Below, one piece after another: positions 1 through 8,224 of a stretch of 48,797 nucleotides of DNA (within the stretch, counting starts at the first letter, position 1; every line of letters starts with the position of its first letter). This DNA comes from Desulfuromonas sp. GTDB lineage: Bacteria > Desulfobacterota > Desulfuromonadia > Desulfuromonadales > Geothermobacteraceae. A program made the position numbers and the translations under genes. The notes beneath the pieces are model-generated. The model had not been told where the DNA came from, did no database searches, and saw nothing but the letters and a program-made list of their open reading frames with translations. Where the stretch lies: NCBI GenBank assembly GCA_002868905.1, contig PKUA01000077.1, forward strand, positions 1 to 48,797, in the 5' to 3' direction.

Positions 1-99
1 GAAGTCAGGGTCGAGCTCGAGACCCGCGGACCCGAGCATATCAAGGATATTCTTGAGGCGTTGCCAGCCGCCGGTTTCGATACGGAGTTGGAGCCGTAG
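1..99 (+). CDS. ilvA: C-terminal end of threonine dehydratase (threonine ammonia-lyase), partial
   Basis: Only the last 32 codons are present, open from base 1 and ending in TAG at 97-99. The residues read as the final strand and helix of an ACT-type regulatory domain, with an ETRGPEHI motif followed by a helix and AAGF. This closely resembles the end of the short catabolic/biosynthetic threonine dehydratases, which deaminate threonine to 2-oxobutyrate for isoleucine synthesis. The catalytic PLP domain lies outside the window, so the call rests on the tail alone. Another ACT-domain enzyme is possible. Confidence 0.55.
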   Translation, partial: EVRVELETRGPEHIKDILEALPAAGFDTELEP

Positions 100-138
100 A
101 CCCGGTTTCGAAAACCTCAACGGCGTGTCGTCGAGGGC

Positions 139-262
139 GTAGAGACGCATTGCAATACGTCTCTACCCGGTTAAATATCAACACCGTAGAGACGTGCCGC
201 TGGCACGTCTTCCGAACATTTCGTGCCGCCAATAAAAAGACGCCCGACCCGGGCGTCTCTAC
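139..262. repeat. Cluster of three palindromic GTAGAGACG repeats
   Basis: Three hairpin units lie in 124 bases. Unit 1 (139-166) is a near-perfect palindrome with GTAGAGACG and CGTCTCTAC ends around an ATTGCAAT core. Unit 2 (186-210) begins GTAGAGACG and folds as agacgtgcc/ggcacgtct (190-198 with 202-210). Unit 3 (238-262) folds as agacgcccg/cgggcgtct and ends CGTCTCTAC. The shared outer sequence with different stem centres looks like a dispersed REP-like or MITE-like family. No copy was noticed elsewhere in the window's gaps. Confidence 0.75.
234..258 (-). terminator. Rho-independent terminator of ettA, made from a palindromic repeat
   Basis: Read on the minus strand, the third repeat unit forms a 9-bp GC-rich stem (250-258 with 238-246, three-base loop 247-249). 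It runs straight into five T (complement of A 234-238). It lies 24 bases past the ettA stop codon and in the correct direction. On the plus strand no T-run follows, so it should not stop ilvA transcripts. Confidence 0.75.
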
Positions 263-281
263 GTTAATGGTACATTCTCGC

Positions 282-1958
282 CTACTGCCTTGTCAGAGAG
301 CGGTACCTGATCCGGTGCGGGGTATCGGCTTCCCGACCGAGCCGCTTCTTCCTGTCCTCCTCGTAATCCGAGTAATTCCCTTCCATCCAGACAACTTCGG
401 AATTCCCCTCGAAGGCGAGAATGTGAGTCGCGATCCGGTCGAGGAACCAGCGGTCGTGGCTGATGACGACGGCGCAGCCGCCGAAATTCTCGAGCGCTTC
501 TTCCAGGGCGCGCAGCGTGTTGACGTCGAGGTCGTTGGTCGGCTCGTCAAGCAGCAGGACGTTCGCCCCTTCACGCAGTATCTTTGCAAGGTAGACCCTG
601 TTTCGTTCCCCGCCGGAGAGGACGCCGACCTTCTTCTGTTGATCCGAACCGGAGAAGTTGAAGCGGGCGACATATCCGCGGGAGTTGACCAGGTGTGTGC
701 CGAGCTGGATCTGTTCCTGGCCTCCGGTAATCTCCTCCCAGATGGTTTTGTCCGGGTCGAGTCCCCGGCTCTGGTCGACGTAGGCGAGTTGGACCGTCTC
801 GCCAACCTTGATCTCACCCGCGTCTGGCTTCTCCTGGCCGGTGATCATGCGGAACAGGGTCGTTTTGCCGGCCCCGTTCGGTCCGACTACGCCGACGATC
901 CCCCCGGGGGGAAGTTTGAAAGTCAGGTCGCCGACCAGCAGGCGCTCTTCGTACCCTTTGCTGACTCCATCGGCTTCGACTACGGTGTTGCCGAGGCGCG
1001 GACCGGGGGGGATGAAAAGTTCCAGCTCTTTTTCCTGTTTATCCGTCTCGGCACCAAGCAGTTTCTCGTAGGCGTTGATGCGGGCCTGGCTCTTGGTCTG
1101 CCGGGCCTTGGGTGACATGCGAATCCAGTCCAGTTCGTGCTGCAGGGTTTTCTGTCGGGCGCTTTCGGCCTTCTCTTCCTTGCGCAGTCGATCTTGTTTC
1201 TGCTCCAGCCAGCTCGAGTAGTTCCCTTTCCACGGGATACCGTGGCCTCGGTCGAGCTCCAGGATCCAGCCGGCGACGTTGTCGAGAAAATAACGGTCGT
1301 GGGTGACGGCGATGACCGTGCCGGGATACCGCTGCAGGTGTTGTTCGAGCCAGGCGACAGTTTCGGCGTCAAGGTGGTTGGTCGGCTCGTCGAGCAGCAG
1401 GATGTCCGGTTTTTGCAGCAGCAGGCGACAGAGTGCCACCCGGCGTTTCTCGCCGCCGGAGAGGACCTTGACCGGAGTGTCGGGCGGTGGACAGCGGAGA
1501 GCCTCTTCGGCGAGGTCGAGGCGTGAGTCGAGGTCCCAGGCTTCGAGGGCGTCGAGCTTGTCCTGTACGATCGCCTGCCTTTCACACAGCTTCTCCATGT
1601 CGGCGTCCGGGTCGGCAAAGGCCGCGTTAATCTGTTCGAACTCTTCCAGCAGGTCGACTGTCTCCTGAACCCCTTCCTGTACGATCTGCCGGACGGTCTT
1701 GGTCTCGTCGAGTTGCGGCTCCTGCTCCAGGTAGCCAACGCTGTACCCTGCGGAGAGAACCGCCTCTCCGTTAAACTCCTTGTCGACCCCTGCCATGATG
1801 CGCAGCAGAGTCGATTTTCCCGAACCGTTGAGCCCCAGGACGCCGATTTTCGCGCCGTAAAAGTAAGAGAGGGAGATGTCCTTGATGATCGGTTGCTTGT
1901 TGTAGTGCTTACTGACCCGCATCATCGAGTAAATGATTTTCTTGGTGTCTTCGCTCAT
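282..1958 (-). CDS. ettA: Energy-dependent translational throttle protein EttA (ABC-F ATPase)
   Basis: 558 aa, the usual length for EttA. It has two ABC nucleotide-binding domains on one chain and no membrane segment: Walker [10 protein letters not shown], signature LSGGEKRR and Walker [12 protein letters not shown] in the first; [18 protein letters not shown] and [11 protein letters not shown] in the second. A charged arm (PtIM linker) rich in W/R/K/E lies between them. ABC-F proteins bind the ribosomal E site and gate early elongation according to ATP/ADP level. The ATG at 1958 is preferred over an upstream non-ATG codon at 1985 because GAGGAG sits five bases before it and the [12 protein letters not shown] start matches the family. 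It is a single-gene unit ending in the repeat-derived terminator. Confidence 0.95.
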   Translation of the reverse strand: MSEDTKKIIYSMMRVSKHYNKQPIIKDISLSYFYGAKIGVLGLNGSGKSTLLRIMAGVDKEFNGEAVLSAGYSVGYLEQEPQLDETKTVRQIVQEGVQETVDLLEEFEQINAAFADPDADMEKLCERQAIVQDKLDALEAWDLDSRLDLAEEALRCPPPDTPVKVLSGGEKRRVALCRLLLQKPDILLLDEPTNHLDAETVAWLEQHLQRYPGTVIAVTHDRYFLDNVAGWILELDRGHGIPWKGNYSSWLEQKQDRLRKEEKAESARQKTLQHELDWIRMSPKARQTKSQARINAYEKLLGAETDKQEKELELFIPPGPRLGNTVVEADGVSKGYEERLLVGDLTFKLPPGGIVGVVGPNGAGKTTLFRMITGQEKPDAGEIKVGETVQLAYVDQSRGLDPDKTIWEEITGGQEQIQLGTHLVNSRGYVARFNFSGSDQQKKVGVLSGGERNRVYLAKILREGANVLLLDEPTNDLDVNTLRALEEALENFGGCAVVISHDRWFLDRIATHILAFEGNSEVVWMEGNYSDYEEDRKKRLGREADTPHRIRYRSLTRQ

Positions 1959-2111
1959 GAGCTCCTCGATTTGTAAAATTTTCAAGAGATATACACCATG
2001 GCGGCGTTCAGGGCAATGCGTACGCGTCGCCGTTGGGCCAGCTTGATAGATTGCCTTTTGACCTGTAGCGCGTATTTCCGTATAGTGATCCGTTCATCCG
2101 AGGAGAAATCA

Positions 2112-2696
2112 ATGAGAAATATTTGGATCGCCGTATTGTTTTGCTTCACCATCGCCCTGTTGGGCGGTTGTTCTGATTCGACCGAGTCAACCAGGGTGGC
2201 GGAGAATCCCGCTTCTCCTCCACCGGTTTTTGCCACGTTCGACGACCCGAAAGCGTTTTTCGATTCGTACCTGAAAGAGCTTTCCGGCGATGACTTCTTT
2301 CCTCCCGCCCTGGTGGAAGAGTTGCGTGACAGGACGGTTCTGCCCAAGGCCTCAGCCCTGATAAAAAAACATCATACAGTCGCTTTTCTCGAGCACTATT
2401 TCAGTGGTGATTACCTTGAGAAGTTGAAACTGGTTGTGCAGGCTGAAATCGACAAGATGGATTACCAGCTTCAGGTCATGGACCTCCGGCCCGAGGTAGC
2501 GGCTGCTGTCATCATGATCGATAAATCTGCCTTGAAAGAGCACAAAAGGGCTTTGGCAAATGGAACGATCGAACAGGAGTGGATTGAACGGGGCGAGAAC
2601 AATTACGAGGTGCGGCTTACCACCGGACAATGGCGCCAGGCCTTAGGCGTTTATAGAGAAGGTGAAAACTGGAAAATAGGGGAACTGAAACGCTAA
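2112..2696 (+). CDS. Small predicted lipoprotein, unknown function
   Basis: 194 aa. The N-terminus MRNIWIAVLFCFTIALLGGC is a type II signal peptide with a lipobox (LGGC), so the mature protein should be lipid-anchored at Cys20 with an acidic, Ser/Thr-rich tether. The rest is a single globular domain with alternating helices and a final GQWR...GENWKIGEL strand pair. This resembles the NTF2/DUF4878-like fold of small lipoproteins, but that is a loose impression only. The ATG at 2112 has GAGGAG nine bases upstream. The open frame extends back to 1998 but that part is not protein-like. It faces the 2753-3205 gene across a shared terminator. Confidence 0.8.
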   Translation: MRNIWIAVLFCFTIALLGGCSDSTESTRVAENPASPPPVFATFDDPKAFFDSYLKELSGDDFFPPALVEELRDRTVLPKASALIKKHHTVAFLEHYFSGDYLEKLKLVVQAEIDKMDYQLQVMDLRPEVAAAVIMIDKSALKEHKRALANGTIEQEWIERGENNYEVRLTTGQWRQALGVYREGENWKIGELKR

Positions 2697-2700
2697 TCAG

Positions 2701-2730
2701 AAAAGGCCCGATCCAATGATCGGGCCTTTT
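2701..2730. terminator. Bidirectional rho-independent terminator
   Basis: Arms aaaaggcccgat (2701-2712) and atcgggcctttt (2719-2730) form a perfect 12-bp stem with a six-base loop. The stem has A-run and T-run ends on both strands. It sits between convergent genes ending at 2696 (+) and 2753 (-), so it can serve both. Confidence 0.85.
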
Positions 2731-2752
2731 CACGATTGTTTCATGGTGGAGA

Positions 2753-3205
2753 TTATTTCCCGATATTTGCTACCTTGCCGCGTATGGCAACGTTGGCCAC
2801 CATGCCTCCCACCAGACAGGAATATTGATCTGAACTCTCGAATTTTTTATCTTTGGTAATGGAGTAGAGATCGATCGCTGCATTTCGCCCTTCTTTGTCG
2901 GCTCGTTGCTGGAAGGCGATCAGGGCGGAAACGAAGGCGTACTGGCATGCCTCTTCTTGTGACCTGCCAAATTTCCGTGCCCGCTTGTTGGCCGTAAATT
3001 CCCGTGTCTCGTCACTCGCTCTGGGGTGGGACTGGCCTTTCATGAAAAAGGAAATGCCGGAGTCGAGTTTGTCTTTGGCCAAGTCACTCTGGAGAGCGTC
3101 CTTGACTGACATGTAAAGCCAGTTGTCTGCGGCTGAAGCGATTGTTGCCGTTATAGCCGTCATGACGAAAATTGTGGTTGTGAACAGAAAAATCATTCGA
3201 ACCAT
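2753..3205 (-). CDS. Small secreted protein of the family often misnamed 'excinuclease ATPase subunit'
   Basis: 150 aa with a Sec signal peptide (about residues 1-25, ending ASAAD). The mature part has an alpha/beta pattern: NWLYMSVKDAL, an EEACQYAFVSALIAFQQRA helix, then AAIDLYSI and a Cys-containing VGGMVANVAIRG strand near the end. I recognise this as the small periplasmic family annotated in many proteobacteria as excinuclease subunit by propagated error. It has no Walker motif and cannot be UvrA. Two cysteines (in EEACQY and YSCLVGG) could pair in the periplasm. The ATG at 3205 has GGAGAG eight bases upstream; the longer frame to 3265 is not signal-like. True function unknown. Confidence 0.8.
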   Translation of the reverse strand: MVRMIFLFTTTIFVMTAITATIASAADNWLYMSVKDALQSDLAKDKLDSGISFFMKGQSHPRASDETREFTANKRARKFGRSQEEACQYAFVSALIAFQQRADKEGRNAAIDLYSITKDKKFESSDQYSCLVGGMVANVAIRGKVANIGK

Positions 3206-3279
3206 AGGGCATTCTCTCCGTGGATTCAGGTTAGTGATACATCGATTATAGCCTGAACATTCCAATTCACAACCAAGAA

Positions 3280-3293
3280 CACAACTTGTTGTG
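3280..3293. promoter_or_regulatory. Short palindrome in the divergent control region
   Basis: cacaac-tt-gttgtg is a perfect 6-bp inverted repeat between the divergent genes starting at 3205 (-) and 3441 (+). It has the size of an operator half-site pair. No regulator can be assigned. Confidence 0.3.
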
Positions 3294-3440
3294 ACGCAAT
3301 ATCTTGCCCTTCCGGTCGAGTTGTAAATCTGCTATTCTAATCTGCTTCCCAAGGGGTGTTTTGCTGGGAAATGGCTTAATCAATCGTACTTTGGTGTTTG
3401 TCCTTGTGGGGGGCATTTCAACAAAAGAGCCGAAAAGAGA

Positions 3441-4427
3441 ATGACGACGTCAGAATTTTCCAAAATATTTTCCAGGAAGTTTGCGCTGGCGGGGCAGACT
3501 TTCGAGTTGAAGTTCGAGCCTTTTCCGAACAACCCGAAACCTCTTGGGCTTCGGGCCGGGCTCAAAAGGTCGAAGGGGGGAGACTGGGCGCTGATCGAGC
3601 TTGAAGGGCAGGCCGAAGAGACGCAGAAAAAGCTCATGTTCGGCAAGGTCAAGCTTGGGTACAGCGAGGAAAAAGGGTTTTCCGACCCGATCATGCAACC
3701 CGAAGATCTCGGTTTCCTCGGGATTGAATCAGACCGGGATCATATGCAGTTGATGATCACCGTCGGCAAAAAGGATTCTTACCGTTTCTGGCTCGATCTT
3801 GCCCTGATCCCTAAGGAGGAGCAACCTCCCGAAACTGATGGTTCGGAAAAGGCCGACAAGGTCGTCGAGCCCAAGAAAGAGACGACACCCCAACCTAAGC
3901 CGGCACCCAAGAAAACCCAGAAAAAGCCGGAGCCGCAGCGGAAAACGGTGATGTCCTACGGTATAGGGAATGGCAATTACGCAATCCCCAAACTTTTTCA
4001 TCTCGAGTTTGCGCCGGACGGAGCGGTCAGGTTTGAGGAAGGGTTGGCGCGATTCCGGCGGATGTCGCAAACTTATCTGACGCACAAAGCGGGGGCGAAC
4101 AGGATCCCTCTGGTTTGGTCTGCGCTGGAATTCCGTTATACCCCTCTGATCAGGGAGGATGTGTCGAAGGTTCGAGCGAAAAGCGGTCAGACCGTTTCCA
4201 TCCATCGAAAACCGAATCAACTCTGGATTATCTACCCGGCTGACAAAGGGTCTGATGCCGGGAAAGAACAGGCTGAGAAATTGCTCAGGCAACTGGCATT
4301 CCTGGAGACAGCCGACAAATTGAAACTTTTCTTCTCGAAATTGGCCAAGCAGCCGACCAAACTCAAAGAGACGGCCAAGTACACTCTTGCGGTCGTCGAG
4401 ATCCCCGAGAACAAAAAGACCTTCTGA
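3441..4427 (+). CDS. Hypothetical cytoplasmic protein with Lys/Pro-rich linker
   Basis: 328 aa, no signal peptide or membrane segment. Two folded parts are joined by a low-complexity linker rich in Lys, Pro and Glu (about residues 130-165). The N-terminal part (1-128) is strand-rich with WALIELEGQAEE and YRFWLDLALIPKEE. The C-terminal part (about 170-328) has a long basic helix and ends LAVVEIPENKKTF. No catalytic motif is recognised and I cannot name the family. Only a weak purine-rich ribosome site (aaaagaga) precedes the ATG. It is convergent with aroK, 14 bases apart. Confidence 0.7.
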   Translation: MTTSEFSKIFSRKFALAGQTFELKFEPFPNNPKPLGLRAGLKRSKGGDWALIELEGQAEETQKKLMFGKVKLGYSEEKGFSDPIMQPEDLGFLGIESDRDHMQLMITVGKKDSYRFWLDLALIPKEEQPPETDGSEKADKVVEPKKETTPQPKPAPKKTQKKPEPQRKTVMSYGIGNGNYAIPKLFHLEFAPDGAVRFEEGLARFRRMSQTYLTHKAGANRIPLVWSALEFRYTPLIREDVSKVRAKSGQTVSIHRKPNQLWIIYPADKGSDAGKEQAEKLLRQLAFLETADKLKLFFSKLAKQPTKLKETAKYTLAVVEIPENKKTF

Positions 4428-4441
4428 GAACCCTTGCCAGG

Positions 4442-4963
4442 CTAGTGTGAACAGTGTTGGCAGATCGTTTCGACGACCTGTTCAAGGTTGATGTCCCTCG
4501 TTTCGATTGTGATATCCGCCCAGCCCCGGTATAGGGGTAGCCTTTCGTCGTACAGGTCGGCCAGCGTGGCATTTGGATCAATAACCAGCCCACGGGTCGC
4601 CATGTCCTGCAGACGCTGCTCAAGCTCAGCAAGCGGCAGGTCGAGAAATATGATCGTGCCGATCTGTCCCAGGTGTCGCATCGCAGCATCACTGTAGACG
4701 GCTGATCCCCCGGTGGCGATCACCGTATTGCAAACGTCGAACTCGAGCAAGGCCTGCTCCTCAAGCCGACGGAACTTTTGCAACCCTTCCTTGTCAATGA
4801 TCTCTTGCAGTTGTTTACCTGCGCGCAATTGAATCAGCAGGTCGGTATCGACGAAACCGAGCCCGAGACGCTTTGCCAGAACGACGCCGACTGTACTTTT
4901 GCCGGCTCCCGGCATGCCGATCAGGACCAGATTTTTTTGCAGACAGTTCTCTTTCGTATGCAA
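4442..4963 (-). CDS. aroK: Shikimate kinase family protein
   Basis: 173 aa, the normal size. It has Walker A GMPGAGKST near residue 16, the shikimate-site DTD, the FRRLE arginine/glutamate pair, and a lid with ATRGLVIDPNATLADLYDER. Shikimate kinase phosphorylates shikimate at O3 in the chorismate pathway. The usual GGG of the shikimate-binding loop reads GGS here (ATGGSAVYS), and the lid lacks the common RPLL. It could therefore be a divergent shikimate kinase or a relative with another small-molecule substrate. No other aro gene is in the window. Confidence 0.75.
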   Translation of the reverse strand: MHTKENCLQKNLVLIGMPGAGKSTVGVVLAKRLGLGFVDTDLLIQLRAGKQLQEIIDKEGLQKFRRLEEQALLEFDVCNTVIATGGSAVYSDAAMRHLGQIGTIIFLDLPLAELEQRLQDMATRGLVIDPNATLADLYDERLPLYRGWADITIETRDINLEQVVETICQHCSH

Positions 4964-5044
4964 CCGGGAGTCTCCAGTCGTTTGGCCAAAAGGGGCTCGC
5001 CATGGTAAGATTCAGATCTACATGGTCGATGAGGAGAGTCTATC

Positions 5045-5248
5045 ATGTTGATTCAAGTGAAATATCACAACGGTCATAAGGATGCCGTGACACCCAAATG
5101 GCTTGATCGTATGATTGCGGCCAGAAAAATAAAGGCATTCAGGCGATCATCCGGCTGGGTGACCCTCGGCGTCGATCCGGTCCGGACCAAAAAGTCGGAC
5201 AATTATCAGGGAACCGAGCGGCGGAGGAAACGGGACCTTTTTGTTTGA
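5045..5248 (+). CDS. Small basic protein with terminal ERRRKR motif
   Basis: 67 aa, predicted pI high. GAGGAG lies shortly before the ATG. It starts as a short beta hairpin (MLIQVKYHNGHKDAV), then a helix (LDRMIAARKIKAFRRS), then WVTLGVDPVR, and ends NYQGTERRRKRDLFV. The Y-x-G-x-ERR ending is a recurrent tail of small Geobacter-group proteins, so I take the gene as real, but no function is known. It is followed by a weak GGAGGAG/CTCCTCC hairpin (5255-5276) without a T-run, and is convergent with the oxidoreductase gene. Confidence 0.65.
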   Translation: MLIQVKYHNGHKDAVTPKWLDRMIAARKIKAFRRSSGWVTLGVDPVRTKKSDNYQGTERRRKRDLFV

Positions 5249-5295
5249 GTCAGAGGAGGAGCATAGCCCCTCCTCCATTCCCCGGGCATTCCCGA

Positions 5296-6282
5296 TCAGC
5301 TAATTTTCAATACAATCTTCCCAAAATGCTTGTCTTCTTCCATCATTCGGTGGGCGTCGGCCACCTGGTCCATGGGAAACACTTTTTCGATAATCGGAAC
5401 TATGCTGCGGTCGGCAAACTTCGGCAGGGCGCGCCGGGTGAACTCGGCCGTGATCTCTGCTTTTTCGCTGACGGGCCGGGAGCGGAGCACCGAGCCGATG
5501 ATCTGTTGCCGTTTGACCATCATCAGTGCCAGGTTGAGCTCGGCCTTGATCCCAGAAATAACCCCGATGATGACCAGCCGACCCTTGTAGGCGAGTGAGT
5601 TCATGTTCGGTTTCAGGTAGGCGGCCCCGACATGGTCGAGGATCAGGTTGACCCCCTTCTTGGCCGTGAATTCTTTCACCACATCGGTAAAGTCGGGAGT
5701 TTCGGTGTAGTCGATCAGCAGGTCCGCACCGAGTTCACGAACGCGGTCCAGTTTGGACGGGTGAGCTGTGACGATCAGCTTGCTGGAGGGAGTCAGCGCC
5801 TTACTCAATTGCAGGGCGGCCGTATTGACGCCACCGCCGCCGCCGTGGAAGATTCCGGTCTGCCCGTCGGAGAACTCTCCGATCATGAAGACATTAAGGA
5901 AGGCGGTGATGTATGATTCGCAGACACAGGCAGCTTCTTCGAAGCTCATCGATTCAGGGATCGGCATCAGGTGGTCGGCATAAGCGACAGCATACTCGGC
6001 GTAGCCGCCTCCGCCGACCAGGCCCATGACCCGATCGCCCACTTTCCAGTTATCGACGCCAGGCCCTAGCTCGGCAACTGTGCCAGCAACTTCGAGACCA
6101 AGGATGTCCGAATCACCTGGAGGGGGTGGGTATTTCCCCTCCCGCTGAACGAGGTCAGGACGATTGATCGATGTCGCCACGACCTTGATCAGGACTTCTC
6201 CCTGCTTTGGTTTCGGAGCCTCGACCTCACCGATGTTGAGGACATCGACGCCGCCAAATTCTTCCATCAGAACTGCTTTCAT
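5296..6282 (-). CDS. Zinc-free NAD(P)H quinone oxidoreductase (QOR/PIG3-like MDR family)
   Basis: 328 aa. GroES-like N-terminal domain (NRPDLVQREGKYPPPPG, LGLEVAGTV) and a Rossmann domain. The medium-chain dehydrogenase zinc ligands are missing, as in quinone oxidoreductases. The NRPD...Q.G.Y.PP.G pattern is typical of the PIG3/TP53I3 branch, which passes electrons from NADPH to quinones. The dinucleotide loop reads GIFHGGGGGVNTAA, where the family usually has HGGASGVGTAA. The middle Ser is Gly here but the turn is kept. It appears to be a single-gene unit; no clear terminator follows. Confidence 0.9.
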   Translation of the reverse strand: MKAVLMEEFGGVDVLNIGEVEAPKPKQGEVLIKVVATSINRPDLVQREGKYPPPPGDSDILGLEVAGTVAELGPGVDNWKVGDRVMGLVGGGGYAEYAVAYADHLMPIPESMSFEEAACVCESYITAFLNVFMIGEFSDGQTGIFHGGGGGVNTAALQLSKALTPSSKLIVTAHPSKLDRVRELGADLLIDYTETPDFTDVVKEFTAKKGVNLILDHVGAAYLKPNMNSLAYKGRLVIIGVISGIKAELNLALMMVKRQQIIGSVLRSRPVSEKAEITAEFTRRALPKFADRSIVPIIEKVFPMDQVADAHRMMEEDKHFGKIVLKIS

Positions 6283-6411
6283 GCCATTCTCCCTGGTAAT
6301 GATGTTGTTGATTGCAAACTTGGTCGATCAGATTCGCCTGTCGATTATAGGGGTTCATGTCAAAGGTGCAAGTTTTTCTCTGCTCCCGGCGGGGTCAACC
6401 GAAGTGTGCTG

Positions 6412-7119
6412 TTATTCGAATGTCTTGTCGGGATTGAGGCGGAAGCAGTAGCCCTTACCCCGGATTGTCTGGAAATGCCGGGGCTCGGACGGATTGGGTT
6501 CAAAATATTTCCGCAACCTGGCGACAAAATTGTCCAAGGTTCGGGTTTCGGTCCCGGGGTCGACTCCCCAGGCTCGTTGCAACAAGGGACCACGTTCGAT
6601 GACTTCATCGTGATGCTCGACAAAAACCTGGAACAATTTCAACTCCTGTTCGGTCAGGTCGAGGTCTCCATGGATGGACTTCGCTTTGCCGTTCCCGAGA
6701 TTGACGAGGTTTCCCCCGAAGGTGATTTCCGGTCCGAGGTCAGGGCGATACCAACCGGAGCGTTTCAGTATGCCGGCGATTCGGATCAGGAATTCGTCCA
6801 ATGAAAACGGCTTGGTCAGGTAGTCGTCGGCGCCCATTGCGAGTCCGGCGACTTTGTCCTGCGGCTCCCCTTTGGCGGTCAGAATCAACACGGGAAGACG
6901 TTCCCAGCGTTCCCTGATTTTTTGACAAACATCGAACCCGGATATGCCGGGCAGCATCAGATCGAGAACGACCAGGTCGAATTCCCCGGATTCGAGCAGG
7001 GCGAGTGCCTCCTCACCCGTCTCAGTGTGATGAACCGAATACCCTTCCTGTTCCAGGTTGAAAATCAGGGCCTGGGCGATATGGAGTTCGTCCTCAACCA
7101 CCAGGATGCGATTTTTCAT
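6412..7119 (-). CDS. OmpR/PhoB-family response regulator
   Basis: 235 aa. Receiver domain 1-115: acidic pocket VVEDE, phospho-acceptor Asp53 in LDLMLPG, conserved Thr in LTAKG and Lys in TKPF. The C-terminal winged-helix DNA-binding domain (about 130-228) includes LDLTEQELKLFQVFVEHHDEV, and ARLRKYFEPNPSEPRHFQTI with the GKGYCF wing. The start codon overlaps the end of the kinase gene by four bases (ATGA), so the two are co-translated partners. No target gene is evident. Confidence 0.93.
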   Translation of the reverse strand: MKNRILVVEDELHIAQALIFNLEQEGYSVHHTETGEEALALLESGEFDLVVLDLMLPGISGFDVCQKIRERWERLPVLILTAKGEPQDKVAGLAMGADDYLTKPFSLDEFLIRIAGILKRSGWYRPDLGPEITFGGNLVNLGNGKAKSIHGDLDLTEQELKLFQVFVEHHDEVIERGPLLQRAWGVDPGTETRTLDNFVARLRKYFEPNPSEPRHFQTIRGKGYCFRLNPDKTFE

Positions 7120-8078
7120 CGGTTGCTCCCTGAGGATGTTTTACCGATGGCCGGGAAGCGGATGTGGACAGTCGTCCCCTGGCCGCTTCCGGCACTCTCT
7201 ATCCAGATCTTCCCTTTATGCAGCCGAACGATGGCGCGGACGATGAACAGGCCGAGGCCCGAACCACGCACGGTTTTTCCCGGTTTGCTTGTTCGATAAA
7301 ACATCTGAAACACCTTTTTTATCTCTTTTTCTTCAATCCCGCGTCCCTGGTCGGCAAAGGCAAGATGCACTTCGTCCTTCTCCCGGTGGAGAGAGACTTT
7401 GATCACGGGCGGCCCTTCCGAGTAGAGCAGGGCATTTTCCAGAAGGTTGCGAAAAACCGTCTCTAAAGATTCCCGCTCAAGTAGGACCATGATATCCGGT
7501 TCGATGTCGAGGTCGAGTTGACCGGCGTGGGGAAGGGAGAATTGCAGATCCTTGAAATAGTCGTTGACGAGGAGAGAGAGGTTTGACGGCTTGAGGGAGA
7601 GACGGAACCCCTTGTGTTCCAGTTTATTGGTGGTCAACAGGTTGCTGGTCAGGTTGTCGAGCCGGCTGGTGTCGGAAAGCATGGTGTCAACGAACTCGGT
7701 CAACTTCTCCGGGCTTGGCTGTTGTCTCCTGACCGTCTCCAGGTGGAGACGGATGGAGGCGATGGGGGATTTCAACTCGTGGGTGACCTGGGCGATAAAA
7801 TTACGTTGTGCCCGATTAAGGGCGAGTTGTCTCCGCCAGTAAAGAAATATCACATAGACGCCAGCCAGGATTGCAACCAGCAGAACAATCCCTTCCACCA
7901 GAATCAACCAGTCGAGCCCTTCAAGGGCGAGGTCCGGACTGTACCTTTCTGCTATCTGCCGTAATTGACGGTGGCGGCCCATGAACCACCAGATCCAGGC
8001 GACCAGAACTGTCAGCCAGGCAATCTGGATGCCGATGAAAGCCATCAACGGATTTATGATACGACCGAAAAGTTTCAT
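7116..8078 (-). CDS. Membrane sensor histidine kinase
   Basis: 320 aa. Two N-terminal membrane helices (about 8-33 and 57-80) flank only a 24-residue periplasmic segment, too short for a normal sensor domain, so the signal is probably sensed in or at the membrane. There is no clear HAMP domain. The DHp domain has the H-box HELKSP (His100). The ATPase domain has NLLENAL (N box), DQGRGI (G1), and GSGLGL (G2). It is the first gene of a two-gene operon with the regulator at 6412-7119 and divergent from the flavoprotein gene at 8225. Confidence 0.93.
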   Translation of the reverse strand: MKLFGRIINPLMAFIGIQIAWLTVLVAWIWWFMGRHRQLRQIAERYSPDLALEGLDWLILVEGIVLLVAILAGVYVIFLYWRRQLALNRAQRNFIAQVTHELKSPIASIRLHLETVRRQQPSPEKLTEFVDTMLSDTSRLDNLTSNLLTTNKLEHKGFRLSLKPSNLSLLVNDYFKDLQFSLPHAGQLDLDIEPDIMVLLERESLETVFRNLLENALLYSEGPPVIKVSLHREKDEVHLAFADQGRGIEEKEIKKVFQMFYRTSKPGKTVRGSGLGLFIVRAIVRLHKGKIWIESAGSGQGTTVHIRFPAIGKTSSGSNR

Positions 8079-8224
8079 CTTTTCTGTTTACCATTGGCGT
8101 GTTGCTGAAACAAGCGGCAACTTCATCAGTCTGGACGATACAGGTTTTACAAAAGTTTGACAAAGATGATCAACCGGTTCTGTTAGATTAAACGGGTTAA
8201 TTCAGGAAAGTGAGGATTTGTACT

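Noticed and set aside
150-1115. 321-codon plus-strand open frame
   Set aside because: Antisense to ettA and starting in the repeat cluster; no ribosome site or domain.
2753-3205. Excinuclease subunit label
   Set aside because: The family carries that name in databases, but there is no ATP-binding or zinc motif and the protein is secreted.
5253-5276. Hairpin between the ERR-motif gene and the oxidoreductase gene
   Set aside because: Stem of seven pairs with an eight-base loop and no T-run on either strand; not convincing as a terminator.
8157-8188. TTGACA...TTAGAT promoter for the flavoprotein gene
   Set aside because: The spacer is 20 bases, too long for a normal sigma-70 promoter.
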